A stretch of 22,717 nt of DNA, taken from NCBI GenBank assembly GCA_009704155.1, contig WLES01000001.1, positions 1-22,717 of the forward strand, in the 5' to 3' direction. Every line of letters starts with the position of its first letter. Position 1 is the first letter of the stretch. Source of the stretch: Actinomycetota bacterium. GTDB taxonomy: Bacteria > Actinomycetota > Actinomycetes > Actinomycetales > Microbacteriaceae. Positions 1-10,360 of this stretch are shown piece after piece. The position numbers were made by a program, and so were the translations under genes. The notes under the pieces were generated by a model. It was not told where the DNA came from. It did no database searches and saw nothing but the letters and a program-made list of their open reading frames with translations.

Positions 1-621
1 CTCAACGTCTATGCCGGACTCGTCGAGCGGTCGGGTGGCTCCGATGACCACCCCGACTGTGTTCTTTCCCCCCGAGCGCCGAACTGCATCGTCAACAATC
101 CGCTGCGCAACAGATTTCCCTTCGGATGTCGAGTGCTGGACGGGCGCCGAGTCAGGGTTTGAGGTTGCTGCCAGAACGAAAACCGTTGCCTCGGATTCTT
201 CCGCTGCGATGAAGGCAGGCTCGAGCGGACCGAAGCCAAGATACGGACTCACCGTAACTGCGTGGGACCTCAGTGGCCCGTGACGCAACCACGCGTCGGC
301 GTACGCTTCCATCGTCGAGCCAATATCTCCCCGTTTTCCGTCAGCGATGACACACAACCCAGCCTCCGTCGCCTCTGAAATCAGTGTCTCCAGTGCGGCG
401 TATCCAGCAGACCCAAAGCGTTCGAAATAGGCGACTTGAGGTTTGACAATGCCCACCCGGCTCGACGCTGCAGCCAGAATGCTTCGACCCATTTCAAGAG
501 CACCATCGGGAGCGTCGGCGAGCCCCCAGTCAGACAAGGACTGGGGAGAAGGATCTATGCCAATGCACAGCGCCCCAACCGAGTCGCGGATATCGGTGAA
601 ATGAGAGGCAAGGCCTACCAC
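1..621 (-). CDS. pyrF: Orotidine 5'-phosphate decarboxylase, type 2 (3' end beyond window)
   Basis: Decarboxylates OMP to UMP, the last step of de novo pyrimidine synthesis, in the cytoplasm. I translated 207 codons in frame from GTG 621 to the window edge without a stop. Landmarks are GIDPSP (residues 21-26) and ADGKRGDIG (93-101), the catalytic Lys-Asp region in the form typical of the type 2 subfamily found in mycobacteria and other actinobacteria. Type 2 enzymes are usually about 270 residues, so roughly the last quarter is missing because of the window edge, not a mutation. The GTG start overlaps the end of carB by 7 nt in another frame and has a GAGG about 5 nt upstream, so translation is probably coupled to carB. 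It is the last visible gene of the pyr operon. The family call is secure; the exact start is slightly less so. Confidence 0.95.
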   Translation of the reverse strand, partial: MVGLASHFTDIRDSVGALCIGIDPSPQSLSDWGLADAPDGALEMGRSILAAASSRVGIVKPQVAYFERFGSAGYAALETLISEATEAGLCVIADGKRGDIGSTMEAYADAWLRHGPLRSHAVTVSPYLGFGPLEPAFIAAEESEATVFVLAATSNPDSAPVQHSTSEGKSVAQRIVDDAVRRSGGKNTVGVVIGATRPLDESGIDVE

Positions 622-3600
622 TGTGCCCTCATTTCCGCATACTCCTGCAGGCTCGTTACCCGGAGTTCCTCGTGTCGTGCGTCGATCGCAGCAACAGCGG
701 CCGACACCTGGGCTATCGTCGTGACAATCGCCTTGTCTGCTGCGACAGCCTCACGGCGGATCTCCATTCCATCCGCCCTCGCGCTTCGGCCCGACGGAGT
801 GTTGATGATGAGGTCTATCTCACCAGCTCGAATCATGTCGACGATGCTCGTTGTTCCCGGTGTAGCTTGTGACCGCTTGGTCACCGTCTCCACTGCAATT
901 CCGTTGCGGACCAGGATCTCTGCTGTCCCGTCTGTTGCAACCAGCCGAAATCCCATTTGGCTCAACCGTTGCATAGGCAACACGATGGACCGCTTGTCGC
1001 GGTCAGCGACCGAAACAAACACCGTCCCCGAGGATGGCAATCCTCCGTATGCAGCGGTCTGGCTCTTTCCGAACGCAATCGGAAAGTTCCGATCGATTCC
1101 CATTACTTCGCCAGTCGAACGCATCTCTGGACCAAGAACCGAGTCGACAACGCGCCCTTCGACGGTTCGGAATCGTTTGAACGGAAGCACGGCGCCTTTC
1201 ACCGAGATGGGAGCGGAGCTCGGAACACGTGCACCGTCGCGTGCAGGGAGCAATCCACTCTCGATGAGTTCGGTGATCGTCGAACCAACCATGACAAGTG
1301 CGGCCGCTTTCGCGAGTTGGGTTCCCATGGCCTTTGACACAAACGGCACTGTTCGACTTGCTCTGGGGTTCGCCTCAAGAACGTATAGGACGCCGGCTGA
1401 AATCGCGAACTGAACATTGAGCAAACCGCGAACATCAATGCCTCTGGCAATCGCCTCCGTCGCCGCGACGACGTGGTCAATGACCGAACGACCGAGAGTT
1501 ACTGGTGGCAGTGTGCAGGCAGAGTCACCTGAATGGACGCCTGCTTCCTCAATGTGTTCCATTACACCGCCGATGTACAACCGTTCGCCGTCAAAGAGTG
1601 CGTCGACGTCAATCTCAATCGCATCGTCGAGAAACCTATCAACGAGCAAAGGAGCGTCAGGCCCGATGATTGCGTGCTCGGCGACGCGCTCGAAATAGTC
1701 CGTCACAGAGGGTGAGTCGTAAATAATCTCCATTCCCCGCCCACCGAGAACGTAAGACGGACGAACCAAAACCGGGTACCCAATGTCTTCCGCGACACGA
1801 ATGGCAGAACTCACGTCGGTCGCTACGCCGTTCTTCGGTGCAATCAGTGATGCCGCCTCGAGAATCGCAGAAAATCGTCCCCGTTCTTCGGCGCTATCAA
1901 TCGCATCTGGCGTGGTCCCAAGGATTCGGACTCCGTTGTGCGCAAGGCCATGCGCAAGCCCGAGGGCTGTCTGTCCACCTAGCTGCACGACCACTCCGAC
2001 GATTTCCCCACTCTGAGCCTCAGCATCGATGACCTCGAGAACATCCTCAAGTGTGAGCGGTTCAAAATAGAGGCGGTCAGACGTGTCGTAATCGGTTGAT
2101 ACCGTCTCCGGATTGCAGTTGATCATGATCGTTTCGAAACCGGCGGCCGAAAGAGCGAACGATGCGTGCACGCACGAATAGTCGAATTCAATGCCCTGAC
2201 CAATCCTGTTTGGCCCTGAGCCGAGGATCACCACCTTGCGGCGGCCGGACGGCACAACCTCCGTTTCAGAATCGTAGGACGAATAGTGGTAAGGGGTAAG
2301 GGCTGGGAACTCTCCGGCGCATGTGTCCACAGTCTTGAAAACTGGCCTTACACCGTTGTCACGTCGGAAGGCTCGCACTGAGTCCTCGGAGGCATCCCAC
2401 AACTCCCCCACCTGAACGTCGCTCAGGCCGTGATACTTCGCCTCGCGCAGTGCGTCGACGTCGAAGGGTGAGCGCGCGACCTCGGCAGCGACCTCGTTGA
2501 TGAGCGCAATCTGGTCGAGAAACCAGGGGTCAATTCCGGTCGCCTCGAACAACTGCTCAACGGTTGCGCCGGCTCGGAGGGCCTGCTGGACGACAACGAT
2601 GCGACCGTCCGTGGGATGCGCTGACAGGGCGACGAGGTCGTTGACGGTCTCGCCGGAATTTTTCCATGTGAAGGAGCTACCCCTTTTCTCCAGAGATCGA
2701 AGGGCCTTGTTAAGCGCCGTCGAGAAGTTGCGACCAATCGCCATTGCCTCGCCGACGCTCTTCATCGTTGTCGTCAACCCGGTATCTGCTTCGGGGAATT
2801 TTTCAAAAGCAAACCGTGGAACCTTAACCACAACGTAATCAAGAGTCGGTTCAAACGACGCTGGCGTTACACCGGTGATGTCGTTGGTGATCTCATCCAG
2901 TCGGTAGCCGATGGCGAGTTTCGCCGCAATCTTGGCAATGGGAAATCCCGTTGCTTTCGACGCTAGAGCGCTCGATCGACTCACGCGCGGATTCATCTCG
3001 ATGACAATGACACGTCCATCAACCGGATCCACCGCAAACTGAATATTGCACCCTCCCGTGTCGACCCCCACCAACCGAATGATGTTGATGCCGATATCCC
3101 GAAGGTTCTGGTACTCGCGATCGGTGAGAGTCAGGGCCGGCGCGACCGTAATTGAGTCGCCCGTGTGAACGCCCACGGGATCGACGTTTTCGATTGAACA
3201 GACAACGACCGTGTTATCAGCTGTGTCGCGCATGAGTTCGAGTTCGTACTCTTTCCAGCCGAGAATCGACTCCTCAAGAAGTACCTCACTCGTCGGGCTC
3301 TCGTGAAGCCCGTTACCCACCATTCGATGAAGTTCGTGCTGGTTGTAAGCGAACCCGGAGCCGAGCCCTCCCATAGTAAACGACGGCCTGATCACAACCG
3401 GGTAACCGGTTGACTCCACGAACTTCTCAGCGTCGGCGATGTTGTCGACAACAACCGATTTGGCCACATCGGCGCCCGACGCGAGAACGAGATCCTTGAA
3501 AATCTGGCGGTCTTCTCCGCGACGGATGGCCTCAAACTTCGCTCCGATCAGCTCAACACCGTACTTCTCGAGAATTCCCAGGGAGTGAAGTGCCATCGCT

Positions 3601-3893
3601 GCGTTGAGAGCAGTCTGGCCACCGAGGGTTGGGAGAATCGCGTCAGGTTTCTCCTTTGCGATGATCGCTTCGATGACGTCCGTCGTGATCGGCTCGATAT
3701 ACGTTGCATCGGCGAAATCAGGGTCGGTCATAATCGTCGCGGGGTTCGAGTTGATCAGGATGACCCGAATTCCCTCGTCGCGCAGGACTCGACACGCTTG
3801 AGTACCCGAATAGTCGAATTCTGCCGCTTGACCAATCACGATCGGTCCAGAACCAATCACGAGAACTGAGTTGATATCGTCACGCTTTGGCAT
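615..3893 (-). CDS. carB: Carbamoyl-phosphate synthase large subunit
   Basis: Makes carbamoyl phosphate from bicarbonate, ammonia (channelled from CarA) and two ATP, feeding both pyrimidine and arginine synthesis. The 1092-residue product is full length. It has two homologous ATP-grasp halves: the N-terminal carboxyphosphate half opens with [17 protein letters not shown], and the second, carbamate half has the matching [16 protein letters not shown] near residue 560. An oligomerisation region lies between them. A C-terminal MGS-like allosteric domain (about 950-1080, with [15 protein letters not shown]) is the usual site of UMP and ornithine control. The ATG lies 1 nt after the carA stop, with AAGGGAA about 7 nt upstream inside the carA end, so CarA and CarB are probably made in equal amounts. 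Its stop overlaps the pyrF start. No oddity seen. Confidence 0.98.
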   Translation of the reverse strand: MPKRDDINSVLVIGSGPIVIGQAAEFDYSGTQACRVLRDEGIRVILINSNPATIMTDPDFADATYIEPITTDVIEAIIAKEKPDAILPTLGGQTALNAAMALHSLGILEKYGVELIGAKFEAIRRGEDRQIFKDLVLASGADVAKSVVVDNIADAEKFVESTGYPVVIRPSFTMGGLGSGFAYNQHELHRMVGNGLHESPTSEVLLEESILGWKEYELELMRDTADNTVVVCSIENVDPVGVHTGDSITVAPALTLTDREYQNLRDIGINIIRLVGVDTGGCNIQFAVDPVDGRVIVIEMNPRVSRSSALASKATGFPIAKIAAKLAIGYRLDEITNDITGVTPASFEPTLDYVVVKVPRFAFEKFPEADTGLTTTMKSVGEAMAIGRNFSTALNKALRSLEKRGSSFTWKNSGETVNDLVALSAHPTDGRIVVVQQALRAGATVEQLFEATGIDPWFLDQIALINEVAAEVARSPFDVDALREAKYHGLSDVQVGELWDASEDSVRAFRRDNGVRPVFKTVDTCAGEFPALTPYHYSSYDSETEVVPSGRRKVVILGSGPNRIGQGIEFDYSCVHASFALSAAGFETIMINCNPETVSTDYDTSDRLYFEPLTLEDVLEVIDAEAQSGEIVGVVVQLGGQTALGLAHGLAHNGVRILGTTPDAIDSAEERGRFSAILEAASLIAPKNGVATDVSSAIRVAEDIGYPVLVRPSYVLGGRGMEIIYDSPSVTDYFERVAEHAIIGPDAPLLVDRFLDDAIEIDVDALFDGERLYIGGVMEHIEEAGVHSGDSACTLPPVTLGRSVIDHVVAATEAIARGIDVRGLLNVQFAISAGVLYVLEANPRASRTVPFVSKAMGTQLAKAAALVMVGSTITELIESGLLPARDGARVPSSAPISVKGAVLPFKRFRTVEGRVVDSVLGPEMRSTGEVMGIDRNFPIAFGKSQTAAYGGLPSSGTVFVSVADRDKRSIVLPMQRLSQMGFRLVATDGTAEILVRNGIAVETVTKRSQATPGTTSIVDMIRAGEIDLIINTPSGRSARADGMEIRREAVAADKAIVTTIAQVSAAVAAIDARHEELRVTSLQEYAEMRAQW

Positions 3894-3894
3894 G

Positions 3895-5013
3895 TCAGAT
3901 TCCCTTCACAACGAGGTCGCGAAAGCGATCAAACAAATACGTTGAGTCATGCGGGCCCGCCGCAGCTTCCGGGTGATACTGAACGCTAAACGCCGGTACA
4001 TCGAGTGCGCGAAGTCCTTCGACGCAGTCGTCATTCAGTCCGACGTGGCTAACTTCAACGCGACCGTAGCCGGCTGGGGAGTCAATCTCACCCGATGTCG
4101 GTGCGTCAACCGCAAACCCGTGGTTGTGAGCAGTGATCTCAATTCGGCCCGTTTGCTTGTCACGCACTGGCTGGTTGATTCCACGGTGGCCGTACTTCAG
4201 TTTGTATGTGTCAAAGCCCAGTGCGCGACCGAGCAGTTGGTTTCCGAAACAGATTCCAAAGAAAGGAATTCGACGGTCGAGAACTTCTCTCAAGAGCTTC
4301 ACGTGTCGGTCGGACGCGCTCGGGTCACCAGGACCGTTTGAGTAGAAGACCGCAACGGGCTCAACGGCGAGCAGATCGTCAATTGTCGAGGTCTCTGGCA
4401 AGACGTGCACGTCGAACCCGCGTGCAGCGAGATGGCCGAGAGTTGCGCGCTTGACACCGAGGTCGAGCACAGCCAACGCACCAATCGAATTCGTTGTGGC
4501 GGGGACGACATAAGTCTCCCCCGTTGACACTGCATCCGAGAGGTTGAGGCCGGACATCTCGGGGCTTTCCGCCACGCGAGCAACCAGTTCGGAGCGCTCT
4601 CTTCCGTCAAGCGCGAAAATGCCGGCCCGCATCGCACCGGATTCACGGATGATTCGAGTTATCGCTCGGGTGTCAACCCCGCTGATCCCAACGACACCCG
4701 CCTCGATGAGATTGTCTTCAAGACTTCGCTCAGAACGATGATTTGACGATCGGCGTGATGGGTCACGAACGATGTACCCTTCAACCCATATTCGTCGGGA
4801 TTCCTCATCGGTTGTGTTCATTCCGGTGATTCCGATGTGTGGTGACGTTTGCACGACAATCTGCCCAGCATAGGAGGGGTCAGTCAACGTCTCTTGATAG
4901 CCACTCATTCCGGTGTTGAAGACGATTTCGCCGACGGTGTCTCCAATTGCGCCGAACGAGAAGCCGTCGAAGAACCGTCCGTCCTCGAACACCAGTGTCG
5001 TGTTGTGCTTCAT
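3895..5013 (-). CDS. carA: Carbamoyl-phosphate synthase small (glutaminase) subunit
   Basis: Class I glutamine amidotransferase subunit that releases ammonia from glutamine and passes it to CarB. The 372 residues match the family length. The N-terminal CPSase-specific domain contains [20 protein letters not shown] (32-51). The amidotransferase domain has SNGPGDP (225-231), the catalytic cysteine C255 in GICFGNQ, and the His/Glu partners in YHPE (H347, E349). The nucleophile motif reads GICFGNQ where many bacteria have GICLGHQ; I recall this form from other actinobacteria and do not treat it as damage. The ATG shares one base with the pyrC TGA (TGATG) and has GAGGAG about 11 nt upstream. Confidence 0.98.
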   Translation of the reverse strand: MKHNTTLVFEDGRFFDGFSFGAIGDTVGEIVFNTGMSGYQETLTDPSYAGQIVVQTSPHIGITGMNTTDEESRRIWVEGYIVRDPSRRSSNHRSERSLEDNLIEAGVVGISGVDTRAITRIIRESGAMRAGIFALDGRERSELVARVAESPEMSGLNLSDAVSTGETYVVPATTNSIGALAVLDLGVKRATLGHLAARGFDVHVLPETSTIDDLLAVEPVAVFYSNGPGDPSASDRHVKLLREVLDRRIPFFGICFGNQLLGRALGFDTYKLKYGHRGINQPVRDKQTGRIEITAHNHGFAVDAPTSGEIDSPAGYGRVEVSHVGLNDDCVEGLRALDVPAFSVQYHPEAAAGPHDSTYLFDRFRDLVVKGI

Positions 5014-6317
5014 CAGCGCATCAGCTCCTCTGCGGCGACTACCAATCCGTCCCTTACTGTCTCTTTTCCGTGAAAAATCGTTGAGATGACCCGCCCCGGA
5101 AGGGTGAGGTTCTGAAAAGGGGAATTCACGCTGCGCCCAGCGAGACGATCCGCCGTCCAGGGAGTGGAAGGAGTTGGGTCGAACAGCGTGATATTTGCAA
5201 CAGAGCCAACAGCGAGCGGCTTGTCGTAGCCAGGGACTCCCCCGATTTGCGCTGGTGTCGTCGATGCGACGCGCGCGATGTCCTGCCAGTTCATGAGACC
5301 CGTTTCGACGAGCGCCTTGGTCATAACCACCAGCGCGGATTCAAGTCCAACCATTCCGAACGCCGCGTCCGCCCATGTTCCTTCTTTCGCGTCAACCGAG
5401 TGAGGTGCATGGTCAGTGGCAACTATGTCGATGGTCCCGTCAGCGAGACCCAACCGAACAGCCTCAACGTCCTCAGCTGTGCGCAGTGGCGGATTCACTT
5501 TGAACAAAGGTGAATACCCTCGAGCGAGATCCTCGGTTAGAAGCAGGTGATGAGGAGTCGCTTCAGCCGTGACGGTTATGCCGCGGCGCTTCGCCCAGCG
5601 AAGAACATCCACAGCACCTGCGGTCGAAACGTGGCATACGTGCAAACGGGCACCGACGGCTTCAGCGAGCAGGACATCGCGAGCAATGATTGCTTCTTCG
5701 GCGACAGCTGGCCAACCAGCGAGGCCAAGTTCGGTCGATACAACGCCTTCGTTCATCTGACTGCCAACAGTGAGTGACGGGTCTTGTGCGTGCTGGGCAA
5801 CAACTCCCCCGAAAGTAGAGACGTATTCGAGTGCACGACGCATGAGTAGAGCGTCGGCAACGCACCTACCGTCGTCCGAGAAGACACTGACTCGTGCACG
5901 ACTCGCTGCCATTGCGCCAATGTCAGCGAGTTGAAGGCCGTCGAGGTTCTGGGTCACGGCACCGACTGGGCGGACCGTAACGTATCCGGCAGCGACTCCT
6001 AGATCCAGCACGCGCTCAACCACCGCGGCGTTGTCAGCTACAGGGTTCGTATTCGCCATGGCGTGAACGGCGGTGTATCCACCTGCGGCAGCCGCCCGCG
6101 AGCCCGTGAGTACCGTTTCGGAGCTCTCACCGCCTGGCTCGCGAAGATGCGTGTGGAGGTCAACCAACCCCGGTAGCGCGATCAGCCCACTCGCGTCAAT
6201 AACGCGATCAGCAGTGACCGTCGACTGGCCCTCACCGCTTATCAATCCATCAACCACCACAATGTCTGCGGTTTCGCCACCCATTTGCCGAGCTCCGCGT
6301 ATCACGATCGTTGTCAC
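5013..6317 (-). CDS. pyrC: Dihydroorotase
   Basis: Cyclises N-carbamoyl-aspartate to dihydroorotate, the third step of pyrimidine synthesis. The 434-residue length and motifs fit the class I (Gram-positive type) amidohydrolase. Metal-binding residues visible are H55 and H57 in [10 protein letters not shown], an aspartate in FSDDG (about 148-150), H176 in AQHAQ, H227 in CHVS, and D302-H303 in ATDHAPHS. There is an aspartate at the usual bridging position, as in dihydroorotases that use Asp instead of a carboxylated lysine. The start is GTG 6317, overlapping the pyrB TGA in a 4-nt GTGA, with GGGAGG about 7 nt upstream inside the pyrB end. The next gene is carA directly; the extra small membrane-protein gene found between these two in mycobacteria is absent. 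Confidence 0.97.
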   Translation of the reverse strand: MTTIVIRGARQMGGETADIVVVDGLISGEGQSTVTADRVIDASGLIALPGLVDLHTHLREPGGESSETVLTGSRAAAAGGYTAVHAMANTNPVADNAAVVERVLDLGVAAGYVTVRPVGAVTQNLDGLQLADIGAMAASRARVSVFSDDGRCVADALLMRRALEYVSTFGGVVAQHAQDPSLTVGSQMNEGVVSTELGLAGWPAVAEEAIIARDVLLAEAVGARLHVCHVSTAGAVDVLRWAKRRGITVTAEATPHHLLLTEDLARGYSPLFKVNPPLRTAEDVEAVRLGLADGTIDIVATDHAPHSVDAKEGTWADAAFGMVGLESALVVMTKALVETGLMNWQDIARVASTTPAQIGGVPGYDKPLAVGSVANITLFDPTPSTPWTADRLAGRSVNSPFQNLTLPGRVISTIFHGKETVRDGLVVAAEELMR

Positions 6318-7255
6318 CGGTTACCTCCCATAATTCTCTGCAGCACTGCCATTCGCGCAGCGACACCGTTCGTCACCTGTTCCGTCACGGTGGACCGCGC
6401 AGAGTCTGCGACGCTGCTCGAGATTTCTAGTCCACGATTCATTGGGCCCGGATGCATGACAATCGCGTGATCCCCCAGCTTTGCCAGGCGCGGTGCCGTC
6501 ATCCCCCAGAATCGTGAGTACTCCGACTCGTTCGGGAAGAATCCACTGGACATCCGCTCCCGCTGAACACGGAGGGTCATCACGACCTGTGGGTCGGAGT
6601 CAAGCGCGTCGTCGAGTGTAGAGAATGTTTGCACGCCCATGCCAGCGAGCCCCCGAGGTTGTAGCGAAATCGGAGCGGCAACCGAAACAGTTGCGCCGAG
6701 AGTCGAAAGCAACCACAGGTTTGAACGCGCGACTCGCGAGTGGAGCACGTCACCGGCGATAACAACACTGACCCCCGTGAGGTCCCTCCCCTGCGATGTC
6801 GATCCGAGGAGGCGGCATCGAACGGTGTATGCGTCGAGTAGAGCTTGAGTTGGGTGCTCGTGAGTGCCGTCACCAGCATTCACGATGTGGGAGCCAACCC
6901 AACCGCTGCGGACCACTGTTTCAGCCGACCCCGATTGAGCGTGACGCAACACAATCGCGTCGGCGCCCATCGCCTCAAGCGTCTTGAGTGTGTCCTTAAG
7001 GCTCTCGCCCTTCGACACGCTCGAACCAGCTGAAGTGAACGTGATGACATCGGCGCCGAGTGCACGCGCTGCGACCTCGAACGACAGCCGGGTGCGAGTC
7101 GAATCCTCGAAGAATACGTTGGCAATCGTCATCCCCTGCAGTCCAGTTTTCGACGACTCCTTGGTGGCACGAGCAACAGCCATGTCGTGGGTGGCGTCGA
7201 GTAGCGAAATAGCTTCCGCTTTGTCGAGTTCGCGCGTGGAGATGAAGTGCTTCAC
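6314..7255 (-). CDS. pyrB: Aspartate carbamoyltransferase catalytic subunit
   Basis: Condenses carbamoyl phosphate with aspartate to carbamoyl-aspartate, the committed step of pyrimidine synthesis. The 313 residues are typical of the catalytic chain. The carbamoyl-phosphate loop STRTR is at 52-56 (inside [13 protein letters not shown]). The second loop SKGESLKDT is near 81-89, HPTQALLD is mid-protein, and the C-terminal HPGPMNRG is present. No regulatory-chain (pyrI) gene is in the window, as expected where control is by PyrR. The start is GTG 7255, overlapping the pyrR stop in a 4-nt GTGA, so translation is likely coupled to pyrR and shares its PyrR control. Confidence 0.98.
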   Translation of the reverse strand: MKHFISTRELDKAEAISLLDATHDMAVARATKESSKTGLQGMTIANVFFEDSTRTRLSFEVAARALGADVITFTSAGSSVSKGESLKDTLKTLEAMGADAIVLRHAQSGSAETVVRSGWVGSHIVNAGDGTHEHPTQALLDAYTVRCRLLGSTSQGRDLTGVSVVIAGDVLHSRVARSNLWLLSTLGATVSVAAPISLQPRGLAGMGVQTFSTLDDALDSDPQVVMTLRVQRERMSSGFFPNESEYSRFWGMTAPRLAKLGDHAIVMHPGPMNRGLEISSSVADSARSTVTEQVTNGVAARMAVLQRIMGGNR

Positions 7256-7776
7256 GCGATCGTCACCTCATCTGAATCGTCTACCTCAGAAAGGCAGACG
7301 TTGACGCGCTCGTCATGAGCAGACGGCAGGTTCTTGCCGACGAAGTCCGCACGAATGGGAAACTCGCGGTGCCCACGGTCGACCAATACGGCGAGCCTTA
7401 CTATAGACGGCCGCCCCAGTGCCGTAATCGCGTCAAGAGCAGCCCTTGCCGTGCGGCCAGTGAACAGAACATCGTCAACGAGAATTACCGTTGCTCCGTC
7501 GATTCCGTTGGCTGGAGTCTCTGACGCACTCAACGAACGCGTTGGCGCGTCAACCAGGTCGTCTCGAAACTCGGTCACATCGAGTGTTCCGACGTCGATT
7601 GGTTGCGGTTCGATCTCGGCAACGTTTTGAGCGAGGCGTTTGGCAAGGTGCACACCGCGTGTAGGGATGCCGAGAAAAAGCAGTCCCTGTGCACCGCGCT
7701 GGGACTCAACTATCTCGTGAGCTATGCGTTTGAGCGCTCGATCAATATCTGGTTTGGTGAGGACAGTGCGTGCCAT
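7252..7776 (-). CDS. pyrR: PyrR: pyr operon RNA-binding regulator / uracil phosphoribosyltransferase
   Basis: RNA-binding repressor of the pyr operon and, in most homologues, also a uracil phosphoribosyltransferase. The 174 residues have the type I phosphoribosyltransferase fold. The PRPP loop [17 protein letters not shown] (97-113) is intact, and so is the family segment [17 protein letters not shown] (32-48). The ATG at 7776 follows a GGTAGGG with a 4-nt gap and a consensus PyrR-binding hairpin. The protein therefore most likely represses its own translation and, by coupling, that of pyrB and later genes when UMP or UTP is high. PyrR-dependent translational repression is established in Mycobacterium smegmatis; its use here is inferred from the leader. 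Confidence 0.97.
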   Translation of the reverse strand: MARTVLTKPDIDRALKRIAHEIVESQRGAQGLLFLGIPTRGVHLAKRLAQNVAEIEPQPIDVGTLDVTEFRDDLVDAPTRSLSASETPANGIDGATVILVDDVLFTGRTARAALDAITALGRPSIVRLAVLVDRGHREFPIRADFVGKNLPSAHDERVNVCLSEVDDSDEVTIA

Positions 7777-7816
7777 GTCACCCTACCTTTCCCGCCTCAC
7801 AGGACGCTTTAAAGGT
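7777..7816 (-). promoter_or_regulatory. PyrR-binding RNA hairpin overlapping the pyrR ribosome-binding region
   Basis: Reading the minus strand, ACCTTT (7816-7811) can pair with AAAGGT (7790-7785) as a lower stem. Inside it CGTC (7807-7804) pairs with GGCG (7797-7794, one U-G pair) around the hexaloop CTGTGA (7803-7798). This fits the CNGNGA hexaloop and the purine-rich bulge on the 5' side known for PyrR sites in Bacillus and actinobacteria. The 3' arm includes GGAAAGGT and adjoins GGTAGGG, the Shine-Dalgarno region, 4 nt before the ATG. There is no terminator after it. This points to translational repression, not attenuation. The pairing is seen in the sequence; the mechanism is inferred from M. 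smegmatis. Confidence 0.9.
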
Positions 7817-7827
7817 TGTGTTGGTTC

Positions 7828-7833
7828 AGACTA
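7828..7833 (-). promoter_or_regulatory. Possible internal pyr promoter, -10 element TAGTCT
   Basis: In the 66-nt gap between nusB and pyrR, the minus strand reads TAGTCT (TANNNT class) 10 nt after the nusB stop. A start about 7 nt downstream, near 7821, would give a leader of about 45 nt that begins just before the PyrR hairpin, the arrangement expected for a PyrR leader. I see no good -35 hexamer, so this is moderate to weak; the pyr genes may also be read from upstream. Confidence 0.4.
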
Positions 7834-7842
7834 GCGCAGGAT

Positions 7843-8250
7843 TTACCGAGCGCGCGTAATCGCGCCCACGACACCCCCAATGAACCTGGCCGCGTCATCC
7901 GAACCGTACTCGTCGGCCAGCGCGAGCGCTTCCGCGCGGACAGCGTCCGCCGGTGTCTCTGAGTAGAGCAACTCCCACGTAGCGAGACGGAGAATCGCTC
8001 GGTCAACCGCAAAAAGTCTGGCAAGAGTCCAGTCCGTCAGGTTGGTCGACAGGACACGATCAATCTCGACGAGGTTGTCGTTGACACCGTTGACGAGCAG
8101 CACAACGAACCCCAGCTCCGTGAGCGGCTCACGTTTGGCAGTCTCGCGCGATTCATAGTCTGAAAGAGCTACAGAGAGATCCTGTCCACGTTGCTCAGCT
8201 GAATACAAGACGTCAAATGCCGCCTTTCGGGCCTTGCTGCGCGCCGACAC
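7843..8250 (-). CDS. nusB: Transcription antitermination factor NusB
   Basis: All-helical RNA-binding factor that joins NusE (ribosomal protein S10) on boxA RNA in rRNA antitermination complexes. The 135 residues match the family. It opens with the typical SARSKARKAAFDVLYSAEQRG and ends with the conserved helix region ILRLATWELLYSETPADAVRAEALALADEYG. It starts at GTG 8250, which shares one base with the efp stop (TAGTG). No clear Shine-Dalgarno sequence is visible, so translation is probably coupled to efp. The efp-nusB pair is common in bacteria. Confidence 0.95.
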   Translation of the reverse strand: MSARSKARKAAFDVLYSAEQRGQDLSVALSDYESRETAKREPLTELGFVVLLVNGVNDNLVEIDRVLSTNLTDWTLARLFAVDRAILRLATWELLYSETPADAVRAEALALADEYGSDDAARFIGGVVGAITRAR

Positions 8251-8813
8251 TATTCGGTTACTCGACCGAGGTACGAACCATCTCGAGTGTCAATCTTGAC
8301 CTTGGTGCCCTGTTCGATGAAAAGCGGCACCTGAATTTGATAACCCGTCTCGACGGTTGCAGGTTTTGTTCCACCAGTTGACCGATCGCCCTGTAGGCCG
8401 GGTTCGGTATAGGTGATTTCGAGGATCACCGATGTTGGCAGCTCGATGTAGAGAGGGACATCGTTGTTCATTGCGAGCTGCACTGACTGGTTTTCCAGCA
8501 TGAAGTTGACCGCGTCGCCCACGACGGCACTTGACACCGTGACCTGATCGTAATCGGTGAGGTCCATAAACACGTAGCCGTCGCCGTCCTGATAAAGGTA
8601 CTGATAATCACGGCGATCAACGGTTTCAAAATCGATCTTGGTACCGGCGTTAAACGTGCGGTCAACGACCTTCCCCGACATCACACTCTTCATCTTGGTT
8701 CTAACGAACGCGCCGCCCTTGCCCGGCTTGACGTGCTGGAAGTCGATTACGGTCCACAACTGGCCGTCAAGGTTGAGCACGCTACCGTTTTTGATGTCAT
8801 TCGTCGTTGCCAT
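8250..8813 (-). CDS. efp: Translation elongation factor P
   Basis: Binds ribosomes stalled at consecutive prolines and promotes peptide-bond formation. The 187 residues cover all three beta-barrel domains. The functional loop is VKPGKGGAF (28-36) with lysine K32 at the tip. The C-terminal signature includes [39 protein letters not shown]. No epmA-like or other modifying-enzyme gene lies in this window. The loop is PGKGG, whereas PGKGP is the palindromic form described for unmodified EF-P of Corynebacterium glutamicum; see findings. The ATG is preceded by AAAGGGA 6 nt upstream. Confidence 0.98.
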   Translation of the reverse strand: MATTNDIKNGSVLNLDGQLWTVIDFQHVKPGKGGAFVRTKMKSVMSGKVVDRTFNAGTKIDFETVDRRDYQYLYQDGDGYVFMDLTDYDQVTVSSAVVGDAVNFMLENQSVQLAMNNDVPLYIELPTSVILEITYTEPGLQGDRSTGGTKPATVETGYQIQVPLFIEQGTKVKIDTRDGSYLGRVTE

Positions 8814-8848
8814 TGATATTCCCTTTGAGTTGATGTCTTCGATTGAAC

Positions 8849-9283
8849 CTATTTGACGCCAAGAGCAACGAGAGCGAGTCGGTACGATTCAACGCCGAAA
8901 CCGGCTATCACTCCCCGTGAGACTCCGGCTATCACCGAATTGTGGCGGAATTCTTCGCGTGCGTGTGGATTCGAGATGTGTACTTCGATGACCGAGAGCT
9001 CAGCCTGTGACACCATCGCCACGGCGTCTCGAATTGCATACGAGTAGTGCGTGAAGGCTGCTGGGTTGAGAACAACATCGCACGATTCGTCAATTGCTTC
9101 GTGCAACCACGAAATCATCTCCGACTCAGAATCGGTCTGGCGCACGTCGATTGAAGTCGTACTGGACGACATCGACTCCAACTCCGACACGAGTTCATCC
9201 CATGACACCGAGCCGTAAACGTCCGGCTCACGCGAGCCGAGGCGCGAGAGGTTCGGTCCGTTGAGAACGAGGATTCGACGCAT
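8849..9283 (-). CDS. aroQ: Type II 3-dehydroquinate dehydratase
   Basis: Dehydrates 3-dehydroquinate to 3-dehydroshikimate, step three of the shikimate pathway. The 144 residues match the small dodecameric type II family. Visible active-site residues are R18 and Y23 in [10 protein letters not shown]73 and H79 in NPAAFTHYS, and E100 and H102 in IEVHISN followed by REEFRHNS. The ATG lies 9 nt after the aroB stop, with GGGTAGG upstream overlapping that stop. It sits directly after aroB, which makes its substrate. A 35-nt gap separates it from efp. Confidence 0.97.
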   Translation of the reverse strand: MRRILVLNGPNLSRLGSREPDVYGSVSWDELVSELESMSSSTTSIDVRQTDSESEMISWLHEAIDESCDVVLNPAAFTHYSYAIRDAVAMVSQAELSVIEVHISNPHAREEFRHNSVIAGVSRGVIAGFGVESYRLALVALGVK

Positions 9284-9292
9284 AGGGAGAGC

Positions 9293-10360
9293 CTACCCAG
9301 CGATCTCTGAGTACGCCGCGAAGAGGAGTGACTCGTCAGCGACAGCCGTGACCGTCGGGCGCGCGATGTCATCGAGCATGACGAACCGAAGCGATGCACC
9401 TCGGGCCTTCTTGTCACGACGCATCGTCGCGAGTAGCGATTCCCATCGTCCGGCTGGATAGGTCACGGGAAGTCCAAGCAGCGAGCCCAGAATGTGCCTG
9501 TGGCGATCTACAACGGCATCGTTTAGGCCGCGAGTCATTCTTGAAAGTTCGGCTGCAAACACCATCCCGATGGACACAGCTGCTCCGTGCCGCCAGCGAT
9601 AACGCTCTGCGTGCTCGATTGCGTGCCCGAGAGTGTGTCCGTAATTGAGGATCTCGCGCACACCTGTCTCGGTGAAATCCTCGGACACGATGGTGGCCTT
9701 GACCTGAATCGCTCTGTGGATGACATCCAGGCCACTGTCGGAAAGGGGGTTGAGGGCAGCGTCAACATCCGATTCGATTGCATCCAAAATTTGTGGGTCG
9801 GCAATAAAGCCTGCCTTGACGATCTCCGCAAACCCCGCCCTTGCTTCTGTTCCCGGCAACTCAGCGAGAATCTGAGTGTCGACAAGGACGACCGCAGGGG
9901 CGTGGAAAGATCCGACAAGGTTTTTGCCCTCAGCGGTGTTGATTCCAGTCTTGCCACCGAGCCCAGCATCGACAGCCGCGAGGATTGTGGTTGGAACTGT
10001 AATGAAGCGAACACCGCGGAGCCACGTTGCTGCGACAAATCCAGCGAGGTCTGTAGCAGCTCCCCCGCCGAGACCAATGACCGAGTCCGACCTGGTGAAA
10101 TCCTGTTGGCCCATGATTCCCCAACAAAATGCTGCGACCTCAACGCGTTTTGCGTCCTCGCTGTCTGGAATCTCTGCGAGTAGGACGTTGACCTGCCCGG
10201 CAAGCTGATCTCTCACGGATTCCGCGAATCGCGCCATCGATGGTTGATGAACGAGAAGAGCCTTTGTGCCTGCAGGGAGGTGGTTGACGATTTCCGACAG
10301 CGCACCCTCTCCAACGAGAACGTCGTACCCTCTCTCCCCTGTTACCGAAATCGTGTTCAC
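9293..10360 (-). CDS. aroB: 3-Dehydroquinate synthase
   Basis: Converts DAHP to 3-dehydroquinate using NAD and a divalent metal, step two of the shikimate pathway. The 355 residues match the family. Landmarks are the nucleotide-binding GLGGGAATDLAGFVAATWLRG (97-117), DAGLGGKTGINTAEGKNLVG (131-150), E179 and K182 in FAEIVKAG, and the metal-binding HTLGHAIEH in the C-terminal half. The start is GTG 10360, overlapping the aroK TGA in a 4-nt GTGA. No DAHP synthase or EPSP synthase gene is in the window, so steps one and six are encoded elsewhere. Confidence 0.98.
   Translation of the reverse strand: MNTISVTGERGYDVLVGEGALSEIVNHLPAGTKALLVHQPSMARFAESVRDQLAGQVNVLLAEIPDSEDAKRVEVAAFCWGIMGQQDFTRSDSVIGLGGGAATDLAGFVAATWLRGVRFITVPTTILAAVDAGLGGKTGINTAEGKNLVGSFHAPAVVLVDTQILAELPGTEARAGFAEIVKAGFIADPQILDAIESDVDAALNPLSDSGLDVIHRAIQVKATIVSEDFTETGVREILNYGHTLGHAIEHAERYRWRHGAAVSIGMVFAAELSRMTRGLNDAVVDRHRHILGSLLGLPVTYPAGRWESLLATMRRDKKARGASLRFVMLDDIARPTVTAVADESLLFAAYSEIAG

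Noticed and set aside
436..1413. 325-residue plus-strand open frame
   Set aside because: It is antisense to the conserved C-terminal half of carB, lacks any recognisable domain, and is composition-biased (Ser, Arg, Ala, Thr). It is a shadow of high-GC codon use.
4240..4260. CarA nucleophile motif GICFGNQ instead of GICLGHQ, considered as an altered active site
   Set aside because: Cys255, His347 and Glu349 are all present, and as far as I recall this variant is normal in actinobacterial CarA.
8837..8842. TAGGTT at the aroQ stop as a -10 element for efp
   Set aside because: It matches only the minimal TANNNT pattern, part of it is the aroQ stop codon, and no -35 is visible. Too weak to list as a promoter.
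9535..10203. Long open frames in other frames over aroB (minus 222 residues; plus 198 residues)
   Set aside because: Both overlap the unmistakable aroB reading frame and show no domain features.
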